From Candidatus Cloacimonadota bacterium (lineage in GTDB: Bacteria > Cloacimonadota > Cloacimonadia > Cloacimonadales > Cloacimonadaceae): a stretch of DNA of 20,513 bases. Of the stretch, positions 1 to 8,100 are shown one piece after another. Positions within the stretch are counted from its first letter, which is position 1. Every line of letters starts with the position of its first letter. Location: assembly GCA_023230795.1 (NCBI GenBank), contig JALNWR010000020.1, positions 1 to 20,513 on the forward strand, in the 5' to 3' direction. The translations under genes and the position numbers were made by a program. Under the pieces are notes generated by a model. That model was not told the DNA's origin. It searched no databases and saw only the letters and a list, made by a program, of their open reading frames with translations.

Positions 1-74
1 GGCATAGATGATAGCTAAGATACTATCATTAAGTTCTTTATCAAAAGAGTGACTCGATATTTTGGGGGAATGCC
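1..74 (+). repeat. Dispersed repeat, left arm of a palindromic (MITE/REP-like) element
   Basis: These 74 bases match 20348-20421 at all but two positions (15 and 37), by eye. At the other end of the window the same arm is followed by its own inverted copy, making a near-palindrome. Here only one arm is present. It is followed at about 82-105 by a direct, degenerate repeat of its last part (ATATTTTGRRGGAATGCC). The arm ends with GGGGGAATGCC, which also ends other repeats in the window (14324-14334 and, on the minus strand, 20149-20159). No protein is supported here; the open frame on the minus strand through this arm is discussed with the transposase remnant. Confidence 0.8.
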
Positions 75-189
75 AGAGTAGTTCAATATTTTGAAGGAAT
101 GCCTGATTCTTGTTCTCTTCTACTGCCTTCATCTTAAACGCTACTGAGTAACGATTTTGTTTTCGTTTTCCTTTCCCTTCCTGGCTCAT
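1..189 (-). pseudogene. IS3-like transposase OrfA remnant, 5' end only, running into a repeat
   Basis: Reading leftwards from the ATG at 189-187, preceded by a good ribosome site (AAGGAG, eight bases upstream), the frame begins MSQEGKGKRKQNRYSVAFKM and then KAVEE. The RYSVAFKMKAVE stretch resembles the N-terminal helix-turn-helix start of IS3-family OrfA proteins. After about 25 codons the frame enters the dispersed repeat at 1-105 and stays open to the window edge, but its sequence there is repeat-derived and not transposase-like. I read this as an insertion-sequence 5' end cut off by a repeat. The window edge prevents a check of whether more transposase follows. Family assignment is from memory of motif style. 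Confidence 0.5.
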
Positions 190-215
190 AATTCAATCTC
201 CTTATCCTTGGGTTA

Positions 216-241
216 GGTGTCAACTTATTTAGGACGGCACA
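216..241 (-). mobile_element. Probable terminal inverted repeat of an IS3-like element
   Basis: On the minus strand this reads TGTGCCGTCCTAAATAAGTT followed by GACACC. It starts with TG, has a C-rich block and ends in GTTGACACC, a layout typical of IS3-family ends. It sits about 27 bases before the start codon of the OrfA-like frame at 189, the right place for the left end of such an element. The opposite end is not in the window. The TTGACA inside it could also serve as a -35 box, but no convincing -10 follows. Confidence 0.45.
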
Positions 242-263
242 CACCCATATCTTCAATTCAATT

Positions 264-327
264 TTAACTCGTTTTTAACTCGAGTCCACTCGAGGATTCG
301 AGTCATCTCGAGTTAAAAGCGAGTTAG
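264..327. repeat. Long imperfect hairpin rich in CTCGAG/ACTCG
   Basis: A 21-base left arm (264-284, TTAACTCGTTTTTAACTCGAG) pairs with 307-327 with only a few mismatches. The 22-base loop itself holds ACTCG and CGAGT steps that can pair, so the motif ACTCGAG is nested several times. It lies between the IS end and the first repeat unit, with no gene on it and no T-run following, so it is not a standard terminator. It may be a protein-binding palindrome or another repeat element. Confidence 0.6.
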
Positions 328-425
328 CTGCAAGTCCAATCTCAAGGTGCGGAGTCTGGCTGGGCCTGGCTTCCAGCATGATTGGCAAGGTCATGAACTA
401 TTCGTCATAAGATAGCTTCAAATTT

Positions 426-513
426 GAGTCCCAGTGTTACTCTATTTCAGGTAGTAAAACGCAAGCCCAACAAGCGTTTGAGTCCTGTAGAGACGACATT
501 TCAGATAGCACAC
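426..513 (+). repeat. Dispersed AGTCC...ATTTCAGATAG repeat family, two units
   Basis: Two units are visible. The first (426-455) reads GAGTCCCAGTGTTACTCTAT then TTCAGGTAG, close to 14259-14287. The second (481-513) reads AGTCCTGTAGAGACGACATT then TCAGATAGCACACC, close to parts of 16104-16200 and of the minus strand of 20189-20280. The intervening 330-425 shows no gene. The family points toward the downstream gene at 884, as it does at the other three loci. Confidence 0.7.
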
Positions 514-516
514 CTG

Positions 517-804
517 ATTTTTGGAGTCCAAATGCCTTATGATATTATGCATTTACTATCTGATACTTAGGCGTTTGGACTTCAAATATCTTACTCTCAT
601 TACCTACCCTAAGATATCCATTTCATGTGAGTTCAGATAGCAAACACCCGCCACCCAATAATTTTTGGAGTCCAAATGCCTTATGATATTATGCATTTAC
701 TATCTGTTACTTAGGCGTTTGGACTTCAAAAATCTTACTCTCATTACCTACCCTAAGAAATCCATTTCATGTGAGTTCAGATAGCAAACACCCGCCACCC
801 AATA
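517..804 (+). repeat. Tandem duplication, 2 x 144 bp, each copy with an internal hairpin
   Basis: Copy 1 (517-660) and copy 2 (661-804) are nearly identical; I see about three or four base differences. Within each copy an 18-base arm (520-537, TTTGGAGTCCAAATGCCT; and 664-681) pairs with its inverse (569-586; 713-730) across a 31-base loop, with two mismatches. A diverged copy of the hairpin lies in the other orientation at 11859-11926. Each copy ends with the TTCAGATAGCAAACACCCGC tail of the dispersed repeat family. No open frame here looks coding. Confidence 0.85.
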
Positions 805-838
805 ATCTGTCTCCCGTAAAAATGCGGGAATGTCAGCC
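776..838 (+). repeat. 3' tail of the dispersed repeat family
   Basis: The stretch runs from TCAGATAGCAAACACCCGCC through CCCGTAAAAATGCGGGAATG to TCAGCC. It corresponds to the final part of the unit at 14277-14336 (CTCGTAAAATGGGGGAATGC then CAG). It overlaps the last part of the second tandem copy and stops about 11 bases before the TTGACA box at 849. Confidence 0.65.
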
Positions 839-848
839 CAAAAGCTTC

Positions 849-879
849 TTGACAGATTCTTCTACAATTGCCCTATGTG
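849..879 (+). promoter_or_regulatory. Possible promoter of the glycan operon
   Basis: A perfect TTGACA lies at 849-854. The expected -10 region holds only weak candidates: CCTATG at a 17-base spacing, or TATGTG at 19. If used, transcription would start at or within a few bases of the ATG at 884, giving an almost leaderless mRNA. This agrees with the absence of a ribosome site before 884. The -35 match is clear; the -10 is not. Confidence 0.35.
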
Positions 880-883
880 ATTC

Positions 884-3334
884 ATGAACTGTTTTCGGCG
901 CTCTGTCTTTTGTATCTTACTGCTGGTGCATGCCTTAGGTTTGGCTGCTGTGTCCAAACCGGTGATTTTGAAGGTGTTTGAACTTCCGGATCCCCGGCAC
1001 ACCGACGCCAATTCCAAGGCTAATCTGGCGGTAGTGCAGGCTTTTCGAGAAAAGTATCCGCATATTGATCTGCGCGCATTTTCCGGAATCAAGATAGAGG
1101 GTATGGAAATGGATTCGGGCCCCTTGCTGGCCATAGCGGGGGGTGTGGCACCTGATATAATCTATGTAAACTTTCGTCAGAGTGATACTTATATCCAGAA
1201 TAATCTCTTGTATCCGCTGGATGAATTCATCGCCCGTGAGGATCCTGCTATGCTGGACTTGAGGGTGGAAAAGCCGGTGTGGCAGGTGATTAAGCGGAAG
1301 AGGAAAGGCGAGGAAAAAGAGCGCATCTGGGCTTTGCCTTATGAGACTCTGGTGCGGGTGCTGATGTATCGCAAGGATATGTTTCGCAGGGTGGGTCTGG
1401 ACCCGGGGCGGCCTCCAGAAAACTGGGAAGAATTTAAGGCTTATGCACGGCAGCTTACCGATCCTGAGCTGGGAAATTATGGCACTACATTTGCCACCGG
1501 CACTCAGGCGGCTTATGACTGGTTGCCTTTTTTGTGGGCAGCGGGTGGAGATGCAGTGCTTTACGATGCTGCTACCGACAGCTGGCAGGCCAGCTTTGCC
1601 AGCGAAGCCGGAGTGCAGGCGATGGACTATTATCTGAATCTAGTTACAGAGCCCTGGATAGATGAAAATGGCCGTAGCCAGCGCGGCTATGCCATGCGGG
1701 ATTCGAATTGGGGAAATCAGTGGAGCGATGGCAAGATCGGGATGCGCATGGACTATCTTTCGCAACAGAATATGGGCGGGAAATACGATCCCAATCTATA
1801 CGGCTTTGCGCCCAGTCCGGCAGGTCCTTCCGGGCATGGTGGCAGTGAGATAAATTGTCGCATGATGGGCATCTTTTCCGGAGCGGGCACTGATAACAAC
1901 GGCGGTCTGGGGGCTCGGGATGCCGTGGCGGTGCGGGAAGCGGCCTGGCAATACATCCGGTTTTACGATAGTGAAGAGGCTCGGCAGATCCGGCTCAAGG
2001 TGATGGTGGAAAGCGGCTATGGGCGCATGCAAAACCCTGTGTTTCTGAAGCGTTACGGCTATGAAGATTATCTGCGTTATGCCCCCAAGGGCTGGCTGGA
2101 GACCTTTGAAAAAGCCATGCTGGAAGGCAATCCGGAGCCTTATGGGGACAATTGCCAAAAGGTATATGAATATATGACTTATCCCCTGGATGAACTGCTG
2201 GGAATGGAGCTTTCGGGCAAGCTTCCCAGAGATCCCGGGGCACGGCAGGCAGCGATATTGAAGGTTCTGCAAAGTGCTCAGGCCCGCACAAATCAGGAGA
2301 TGATCGGAGTAATCAGTCAGAAAGAGCAGCTCAAGCGCGAGCGGCTGGCAGCGTTGTTTGCGGCGCTGATCCTCTTCGTTTTTGCCTTCAGCATTTGGCG
2401 GGTATTCAAGATTCTGAGCCCTCAGCTGAAGGTGCCCAAACGCCTTACGGGAAGGGCTAAGGGTTGGATTATCCTGCTTTTGGCCCCGGCTGTGATCAGC
2501 ATTTTCATGTGGAAATACGTTCCTCTGATCAGCGGCAGCGTGATGGCCGTGCAGGATTTTCATCTGGTGGGGCACAGTTCCTTTGTGGGTCTGGCGAATC
2601 TGGCGGAATTGCTCTGGGATTCATCCTGGTGGGCATCGGTGGGGCGAACTTTTTATTATATGGCGCTCAGCCTCGGCCTGGGCTTTTTCAGTCCCATCAT
2701 TCTTGCTATTTTGCTGCAGGAAGTGTCCCGCGGGAAGCTGTTTTACCGTGTGCTGTTTTACCTGCCGGCCGTGATTAGCGGCGTGATCGTAATCTATTTG
2801 TGGAAGCTGCTTTACCATCCCGGTGATACCGGAGCTTTCAATCAGATTTTGATGGCCTTTGGCCTGCCCAAAAGCAATTGGATATTGGATGAAAAGCTGG
2901 CTATGCTCTGCGTGGTGCTGCCGGCGGTCTGGGCGGGACTGGGGCCGGGCAGCCTGATCTATCTGGCGGCGCTAAAGTGCATTCCAAATGAGCTTTATGA
3001 GGCTGCGGATATAGATGGAGCAGGCTTTGTGGGCAAGATCCGCCATATCGTGTTTCCCAGCCTCAAATCCCTGATTACCATCCAGCTGATCTCAGCCTTC
3101 ATTGTAGCAGCTCAATCCAGTGATTTCATCCTGATCATGACTTTTGGCGGGCCCAATGAAGCCACCCGGGTGGCAGATCTGATGATCTTTGAAAAGGCCT
3201 ATTTGTATCTTAATTTTGGTCTGGCCACCACCATGGCTTGGATGCTGAGCCTGCTTTTGATGGGCTTTACTGTGATGCAGATCAAATATATCTCGCGGAT
3301 GGAATTTCGCAGCTTGAAGGAGGATACCAGATGA
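884..3334 (+). CDS. Sugar ABC transporter: solute-binding protein fused to a MalF-type permease
   Basis: This 816-residue protein joins two usually separate parts of a carbohydrate importer. Residues 1-22 form a signal sequence. Residues about 27-475 look like a family 1 extracellular sugar-binding protein (for example LLAIAGGVAPDIIYVN, LYPLDEFI, a WALPYET-like segment). A hydrophobic segment near 487-505 and a basic cytoplasmic stretch lead into a MalF-like membrane domain to the C terminus, including the permease EAA loop ELYEAADIDGAG near residue 703. Topology is consistent: the binding domain sits outside and is tethered by the first added helix. The last bases overlap the next permease start (ATGA). 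No Shine-Dalgarno precedes the ATG; the signal peptide directly after it supports the choice. Substrate is inferred from neighbours as a mannose/GlcNAc oligosaccharide. The fusion is unusual. Confidence 0.9.
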   Translation: MNCFRRSVFCILLLVHALGLAAVSKPVILKVFELPDPRHTDANSKANLAVVQAFREKYPHIDLRAFSGIKIEGMEMDSGPLLAIAGGVAPDIIYVNFRQSDTYIQNNLLYPLDEFIAREDPAMLDLRVEKPVWQVIKRKRKGEEKERIWALPYETLVRVLMYRKDMFRRVGLDPGRPPENWEEFKAYARQLTDPELGNYGTTFATGTQAAYDWLPFLWAAGGDAVLYDAATDSWQASFASEAGVQAMDYYLNLVTEPWIDENGRSQRGYAMRDSNWGNQWSDGKIGMRMDYLSQQNMGGKYDPNLYGFAPSPAGPSGHGGSEINCRMMGIFSGAGTDNNGGLGARDAVAVREAAWQYIRFYDSEEARQIRLKVMVESGYGRMQNPVFLKRYGYEDYLRYAPKGWLETFEKAMLEGNPEPYGDNCQKVYEYMTYPLDELLGMELSGKLPRDPGARQAAILKVLQSAQARTNQEMIGVISQKEQLKRERLAALFAALILFVFAFSIWRVFKILSPQLKVPKRLTGRAKGWIILLLAPAVISIFMWKYVPLISGSVMAVQDFHLVGHSSFVGLANLAELLWDSSWWASVGRTFYYMALSLGLGFFSPIILAILLQEVSRGKLFYRVLFYLPAVISGVIVIYLWKLLYHPGDTGAFNQILMAFGLPKSNWILDEKLAMLCVVLPAVWAGLGPGSLIYLAALKCIPNELYEAADIDGAGFVGKIRHIVFPSLKSLITIQLISAFIVAAQSSDFILIMTFGGPNEATRVADLMIFEKAYLYLNFGLATTMAWMLSLLLMGFTVMQIKYISRMEFRSLKEDTR

Positions 3335-5199
3335 GCATCATCGGTAAAGTGGGACGCAATCGCCGTAAATACAAGATTTTGGATGCCCTGATCCATCTGG
3401 TTTTGATTCTGGGTGCCATCACCATGGTATATCCGTTTTTGCTGATGCTTTCCTCTTCGGTAAAAAGCGGGGCAGACAGCCATCGCATGGACCTGATCCC
3501 GGCCTATTTTTACAACGATGAAGTGCTGTATCAAAAGTATCTGGAAAGCCGCTATAACGAGGAAAGCAGCCGCCTGATGGATAACTATCCCGGTAGCTGG
3601 ATTTCCTTTCGTGAGGTGCAGCTGCCGCCAGGGCACACCCCGAAGCTGCCTCAGCTCTGGGAGGACTTTTTACAGGAGCATCAGGGGCGCTACGGGGTGT
3701 ATCATTACTATCTGGCAGAGCATTATGGTAGAGGAGTTTACCCCCTGGCACAACGCATCTACCGCAAGCAGATTCGCGCTGAAAACGAGGGTGACCTGCT
3801 GGTCTTTAACCGCAAATACAATACCGGTGCCCGCTTTTGGGAAGAGATCATAGTGGAGGAAAAGGAGATCCTGCAGCGCAACTTCGTAAGCTCCAGGCAG
3901 GGCTTTTTGGGACGCTTCCGCCGCTTCAAAGAAGAGAGCCCGCTCTGGATGCGCTATTACATCAATCCCGAAGGCGCCTTTGTGAATGCGGAATTGATCC
4001 CAGCTTTTGCGAGCAAACTGGATTCGCTGAATACGGCCTGGGGCACGAAGTATCAAAGCTGGGAGGATATTCATCTGCCGCAGAGCTATCCCGGAGCCGA
4101 CAGTCCTCTGGCTAAGTACTGGCTGCACTATGTTAAAAAAGTGGTGAACGTGCACCATCTGCAGATCAACGAGGCGGGGATGGCGGATTTCAGGGCTATG
4201 CTGCGGCAAAAGTACGACGGGATAGACATGCTGAATGTGGCCTGGCAGAGCGATTTTGGCAGCTTTGCAGAGCTTTCGGTGCCACAGGAATTTTCCGGAG
4301 CGATCATCGAAGACATCAGCTTCTTTTTGCAGAATCATGCGCAGCCGCGGCAGATCACAATCCTGAATATAGCCCAGGATTTCAGGGACTATTGCTCTCT
4401 GCAATATGCTGATATCAAAGAGCTAAATCGGGATTGGGGCAGCAGCTACCTTAGCTTTGCACAGATAAACTTTCCGGCTGCGGATCTGGACTTTCACTAC
4501 TTCAGCCTGCGTAAACCCGCCATCAAGCGGGAATTTATCAAGCGCAATTATGCCATGGCGCTGGAGCAGATGCTCTCCGATGCCAGGTCGCTGCGCAATA
4601 CCGCTATTTATGTGCTGCTCAGCATCTTGCTGGCGCTCACCGTGAATCCTCTGGCCGCTTATGCTCTCAGCAGGTTCAAGCCCTCTTTTTCCTATCAACT
4701 GATCATGCTGTTTATGCTCACCATGGCCTTTCCGGCGATGGTGATGGGCATCCCAAACTTCCTGATGCTGAAGCGCTTGAATCTGCTCAATACCTTTTGG
4801 GCTCTGGTCTTGCCTGCGGCGGCAGATGGCTACTTTATCTTCCTGCTCAAAGGCTTCTTTGATAGCCTGCCGCGGGAGCTGTATGAAAGCGCCAGGCTGG
4901 ATGGAGCGGGAGAATTCCGACTGTTTTGGCAATTCACGCTCTACCTCAGCAAACCCATCCTGGCGGTGATCGCCCTGGGGGCTTTCAATGCCGCTTATCG
5001 CAATTTCCTGTTTGCCTTTCTGGTATGTCAGGACCAATCCATGTGGACCCTCATGGTGCATATCTATGAGCTGATGCAACGCGCCAGCAGCTCGGTGGGC
5101 TATGCAGCCCTGGTGATCGCAGCCATTCCCACGCTGCTGGTCTTTATCTTCTTCCAAAATATAATTATCAAAGGGATAGTGATCCCGATGGAGAAATAA
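3331..5199 (+). CDS. Sugar ABC transporter permease (MalG-type) with a large repeat-containing extracytoplasmic insertion
   Basis: I start this at ATG 3331, preceded by AAGGAGG and overlapping the previous stop by four bases; an upstream in-frame ATG at 3238 lies inside the previous gene and lacks such a site. The product is 622 residues, about twice a normal MalG-type subunit. Residues about 17-42 are a membrane helix with the usual MalG N-terminal look. Residues about 45-415 are hydrophilic and carry five degenerate copies of an LNxxWGxxYxSFxxIxLP-like motif (clearest at 231-250, 298-318 and 362-382). The rest is a standard membrane domain with the EAA loop ELYESARLDGAG near residue 516. 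The insertion lies after the first helix, so should face outside, where it may touch the fused binding domain or the glycan. The pair lacks an ATP-binding subunit nearby. Confidence 0.9.
   Translation: MSIIGKVGRNRRKYKILDALIHLVLILGAITMVYPFLLMLSSSVKSGADSHRMDLIPAYFYNDEVLYQKYLESRYNEESSRLMDNYPGSWISFREVQLPPGHTPKLPQLWEDFLQEHQGRYGVYHYYLAEHYGRGVYPLAQRIYRKQIRAENEGDLLVFNRKYNTGARFWEEIIVEEKEILQRNFVSSRQGFLGRFRRFKEESPLWMRYYINPEGAFVNAELIPAFASKLDSLNTAWGTKYQSWEDIHLPQSYPGADSPLAKYWLHYVKKVVNVHHLQINEAGMADFRAMLRQKYDGIDMLNVAWQSDFGSFAELSVPQEFSGAIIEDISFFLQNHAQPRQITILNIAQDFRDYCSLQYADIKELNRDWGSSYLSFAQINFPAADLDFHYFSLRKPAIKREFIKRNYAMALEQMLSDARSLRNTAIYVLLSILLALTVNPLAAYALSRFKPSFSYQLIMLFMLTMAFPAMVMGIPNFLMLKRLNLLNTFWALVLPAAADGYFIFLLKGFFDSLPRELYESARLDGAGEFRLFWQFTLYLSKPILAVIALGAFNAAYRNFLFAFLVCQDQSMWTLMVHIYELMQRASSSVGYAALVIAAIPTLLVFIFFQNIIIKGIVIPMEK
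3595..4476 (+). repeat. Five degenerate protein-level motif repeats in the permease insertion
   Basis: In the permease frame the motif occurs at 3595-3627 (SWISFREVQLP), 3799-3858 (FNRKYNTGARFWEEI), 4021-4080 (LNTAWGTKYQSWEDIHLP), about 4222-4284 (LNVAWQSDFGSFAELSVP) and about 4414-4476 (LNRDWGSSYLSFAQINFP). The last three are 64-68 residues apart, counted between their W residues (237, 305, 369). The DNA of the copies is not alike, so these are old protein repeats, not recent duplications. The first two copies are partial and less certain. Confidence 0.65.
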
Positions 5200-8100
5200 A
5201 TGCAAAACGAAAAGATACATTTGGAGCGCATAACCCGCTTCATTCAGCGGCAGAAAGATGCGCTTTACATTCAGTTTAAGCCGTTGCAGATGCAGTATAT
5301 TCATGATCCGGAGCCCATACCCTGGCAGGCTGCGCAGAGCGCCACATGGCAGGATATCAAATGCGGCGACGTCTGGAGCGAGGTCTGGGGTTCGGCCTGG
5401 TTCAAGGTATGCGGCCGGCTCAGTGATCAGCATCCGGCCTCACAGCAGGGGCTGCACTTTGATTGTGAGGGAGAGGCCTGCGTGACGATAGGTGGCAAGC
5501 CCTGGCAGGGGCTCACTCCCAAGGTGGATTGGTATCACAATGCCGCCAAACACTATGTCCCGCTGGCGGATATCGCCGATGCTGAGGGGAATTTTGAGCT
5601 ATTTATAGAGGCTGCGGCCAATGATCTTTTCGGAGCGGGGAAACAGCAATATCGCCTGGCCGTGTGTGCGCTCAGCCTCTTTGATGAAGAGCTATATCAG
5701 TTTGCTTTGGATCTGGAATTGCTCAATGATCTGGCGGTGGCCTTGCCCCAAAGCTCTGTGCGCCGGGCAAAAATCATCTACGGCCTGAATGAAATCTGCA
5801 ATGTCTGGGGGTGTGATGCCGATAAGGCTTTTGCAATAGCGAAAAAGCTTTTGGATCGGCCGGCCGAGGCCAGCGCGCTCAAGGCTTATAGTATAGGCCA
5901 TGCGCATCTGGATCTGGCCTGGCTGTGGCCCATACGGGAAAGCAAACGCAAAGGGGGGCGGACTTTTGCCAATGCTCTGCGCCTCTTGGAGCGCTATCCC
6001 GACTACATCTTCGGGGCCTCGCAAGCGCAGCTATATCAGTGGATCAAGCAGGATTATCCCGCCTTGTATAAGGAGGTGCAGGATGCTGTGAAACAGGGAC
6101 GTTGGGAGGTTCAGGGTGCCTCCTGGGTGGAATTTGACACCAATCTCCCCTGTGGTGAATCCCTCATTCGTCAATTCAGCTACGGCCGCGGCTTCTTTGA
6201 CCAGGAATTTGGCATTGTCCCAAACTATCTGTGGCTGCCGGATTGCTTTGGCTTTTCCGGCAATCTGCCCCAGATCATGAAGGGCTGTAAGGTGGATTAC
6301 TTCATCACGCAAAAGCTGTCCTGGAACGAGAGCAACGTCTTTGACAAACACCTGTTTATCTGGCAGGGCATAGATGGGTCTCAGGTGCGGGCGCATCAAT
6401 TGCCCACCAATGATTATAACTTTTCCAATAGTCCTTCGGCATTTCTGGCCACCCAGGGCAGATTCGCCCAGGCCGAACTGGCAGAGGGCTTTCTGAATCT
6501 CTATGGCATAGGTGATGGCGGCGGCGGACCTACGCGGAATCATATCGAATACGGCTTGCGCCAGCAAGACCTGGAAGGCAGCCCGAAATTCATTTTTAGC
6601 AAAGCGGCGGATTTCTTTGAGGAATTCGCAAGAATCCCGGAGGATAAGCTGCCCAAATGCTACACGGAGCTGTATCTGGAATTTCATCGCGGCACATATA
6701 CCACCCAGGCCAGGATGAAAAAGGACAATCTGCAAAGTGAACGCTTGCTGCATGCGGCAGAGTGGATTGCTGTGCTAAGGGCGATGGCAGGCGGCCGGCT
6801 GGAATACCCCGCACTGCTGCATCCCATCTGGAAAGATACCTTGCTGCTGCAATTTCACGACATCCTGCCGGGAAGCTCCATTAGCCAGGTTTATAGCGAT
6901 GCACATGAGCTTAGCAGCAAGAACCATGCCGCCTTGCAGAGCTACATCCGGAACAGCCTGATTTCGGAGCCTCATGAGCTTACTTACAGCATCTTCAATC
7001 CCGCCCCTGCTGCGGTTCAGCGTTGGCTCAGCTTCCCGCTGGCCTACCGGGATTATGCGGCCTTTCTGGATCAAGGCGAAATACCCTACGCCATCCGGGA
7101 TGAGCAAGAACTAAAGCTGCTGCTGCGCCTGGAGCCTTATAGCAAGGGCAGCCTCAGCTTTCTTGCCCAATATTCACCCCTGCTGAACGAACGCCAAGAG
7201 ATAGTGCCAGATGGGGATGGCTATCTGCTAAAAGGCAGCCATCTACAGGTGAAGATCAGCCCCAGAGGAAGCCTGCTCAGCATGGTCTGCGGCGGTATAG
7301 AGTTTTTGGAAGGAGAATCAAACCTGGTGCAGCTTTGGGAGGATGAGCCGAACAATTGGGGCGCCTGGGACATCAACCATTTTTACCGTGAAACCACCCC
7401 GCAGGAGGCTGCTGAAGCCAGCGTGACAGAGGCTTTCAGCCTGGGGGATTATGCCCGCATTGTGCATGAGATCAAGATCGGTAAATCAACCATAAAACAG
7501 GTCATAGAACTGATGCCGGAGGCAAAGCACCTGATTATCCATCACGAAGTGGATTGGCAGGAGCATCACCGGATGCTGCGGGTGGCCTTTTGCACGAATG
7601 TCTTCTCGCAGAAGGTGGACTGCGGTATCCAGATGGGGCTGCTCTCCCGCAGTGCCAGGCCGCAAAACGCCTGGGAAGCTGCGCGCTTCGACTTTCCGGC
7701 GCAAGGCTTTGTAGCCCAGAGTGAACCGGGACGCACCTGCGCTCTCCTTGCAGCCAGCAAATACGGATATTCCGCCCATGAAAACCGGCTGGAGCTGGCT
7801 CTTTTGCGCAGCCCAGCAGATGTGGATCCCCAAGCCGATATCGGCCCGCAAAGCTATAGCTACGGCTTCTTCTGCGATGCTTGCGATTTTACCGAGGCGC
7901 CGCTGGCGAGCCTCTCGCAAAGCATTGAAGCAGAGCTGATTCTCACAGAGGGCAGATCTCCGCTGCAGCCTTTGGATTTGCACTTTGCCCACAACGCTTT
8001 GATATTGAATATCATCAAACCGGCAGAGAGCGGTAAGGCCATCATTCTGCGGCTGCATGAGCCCTTGGGACGTCACTGTGTGGAGTCCATTTTCACCCTC

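Noticed and set aside
426..838. CRISPR array
   Set aside because: The repeats are long, few, unevenly spaced and diverged, without regular unique spacers.
1796..2575. Long minus-strand open frame of 259 codons inside the binding-protein/permease fusion
   Set aside because: It is antisense to a strongly supported gene, has no ribosome site or recognisable motifs, and reflects the codon bias of the real gene.
3238..3330. Upstream start for the second permease
   Set aside because: It would overlap the previous gene by nearly 100 bases, adds sequence unlike MalG N termini, and the ATG at 3331 has an excellent ribosome site and ATGA coupling.
4423..5433. Minus-strand open frame of 336 codons across the permease and GH38 junction
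   Set aside because: Antisense shadow; both plus-strand genes have clear family motifs throughout, and the minus frame has none.
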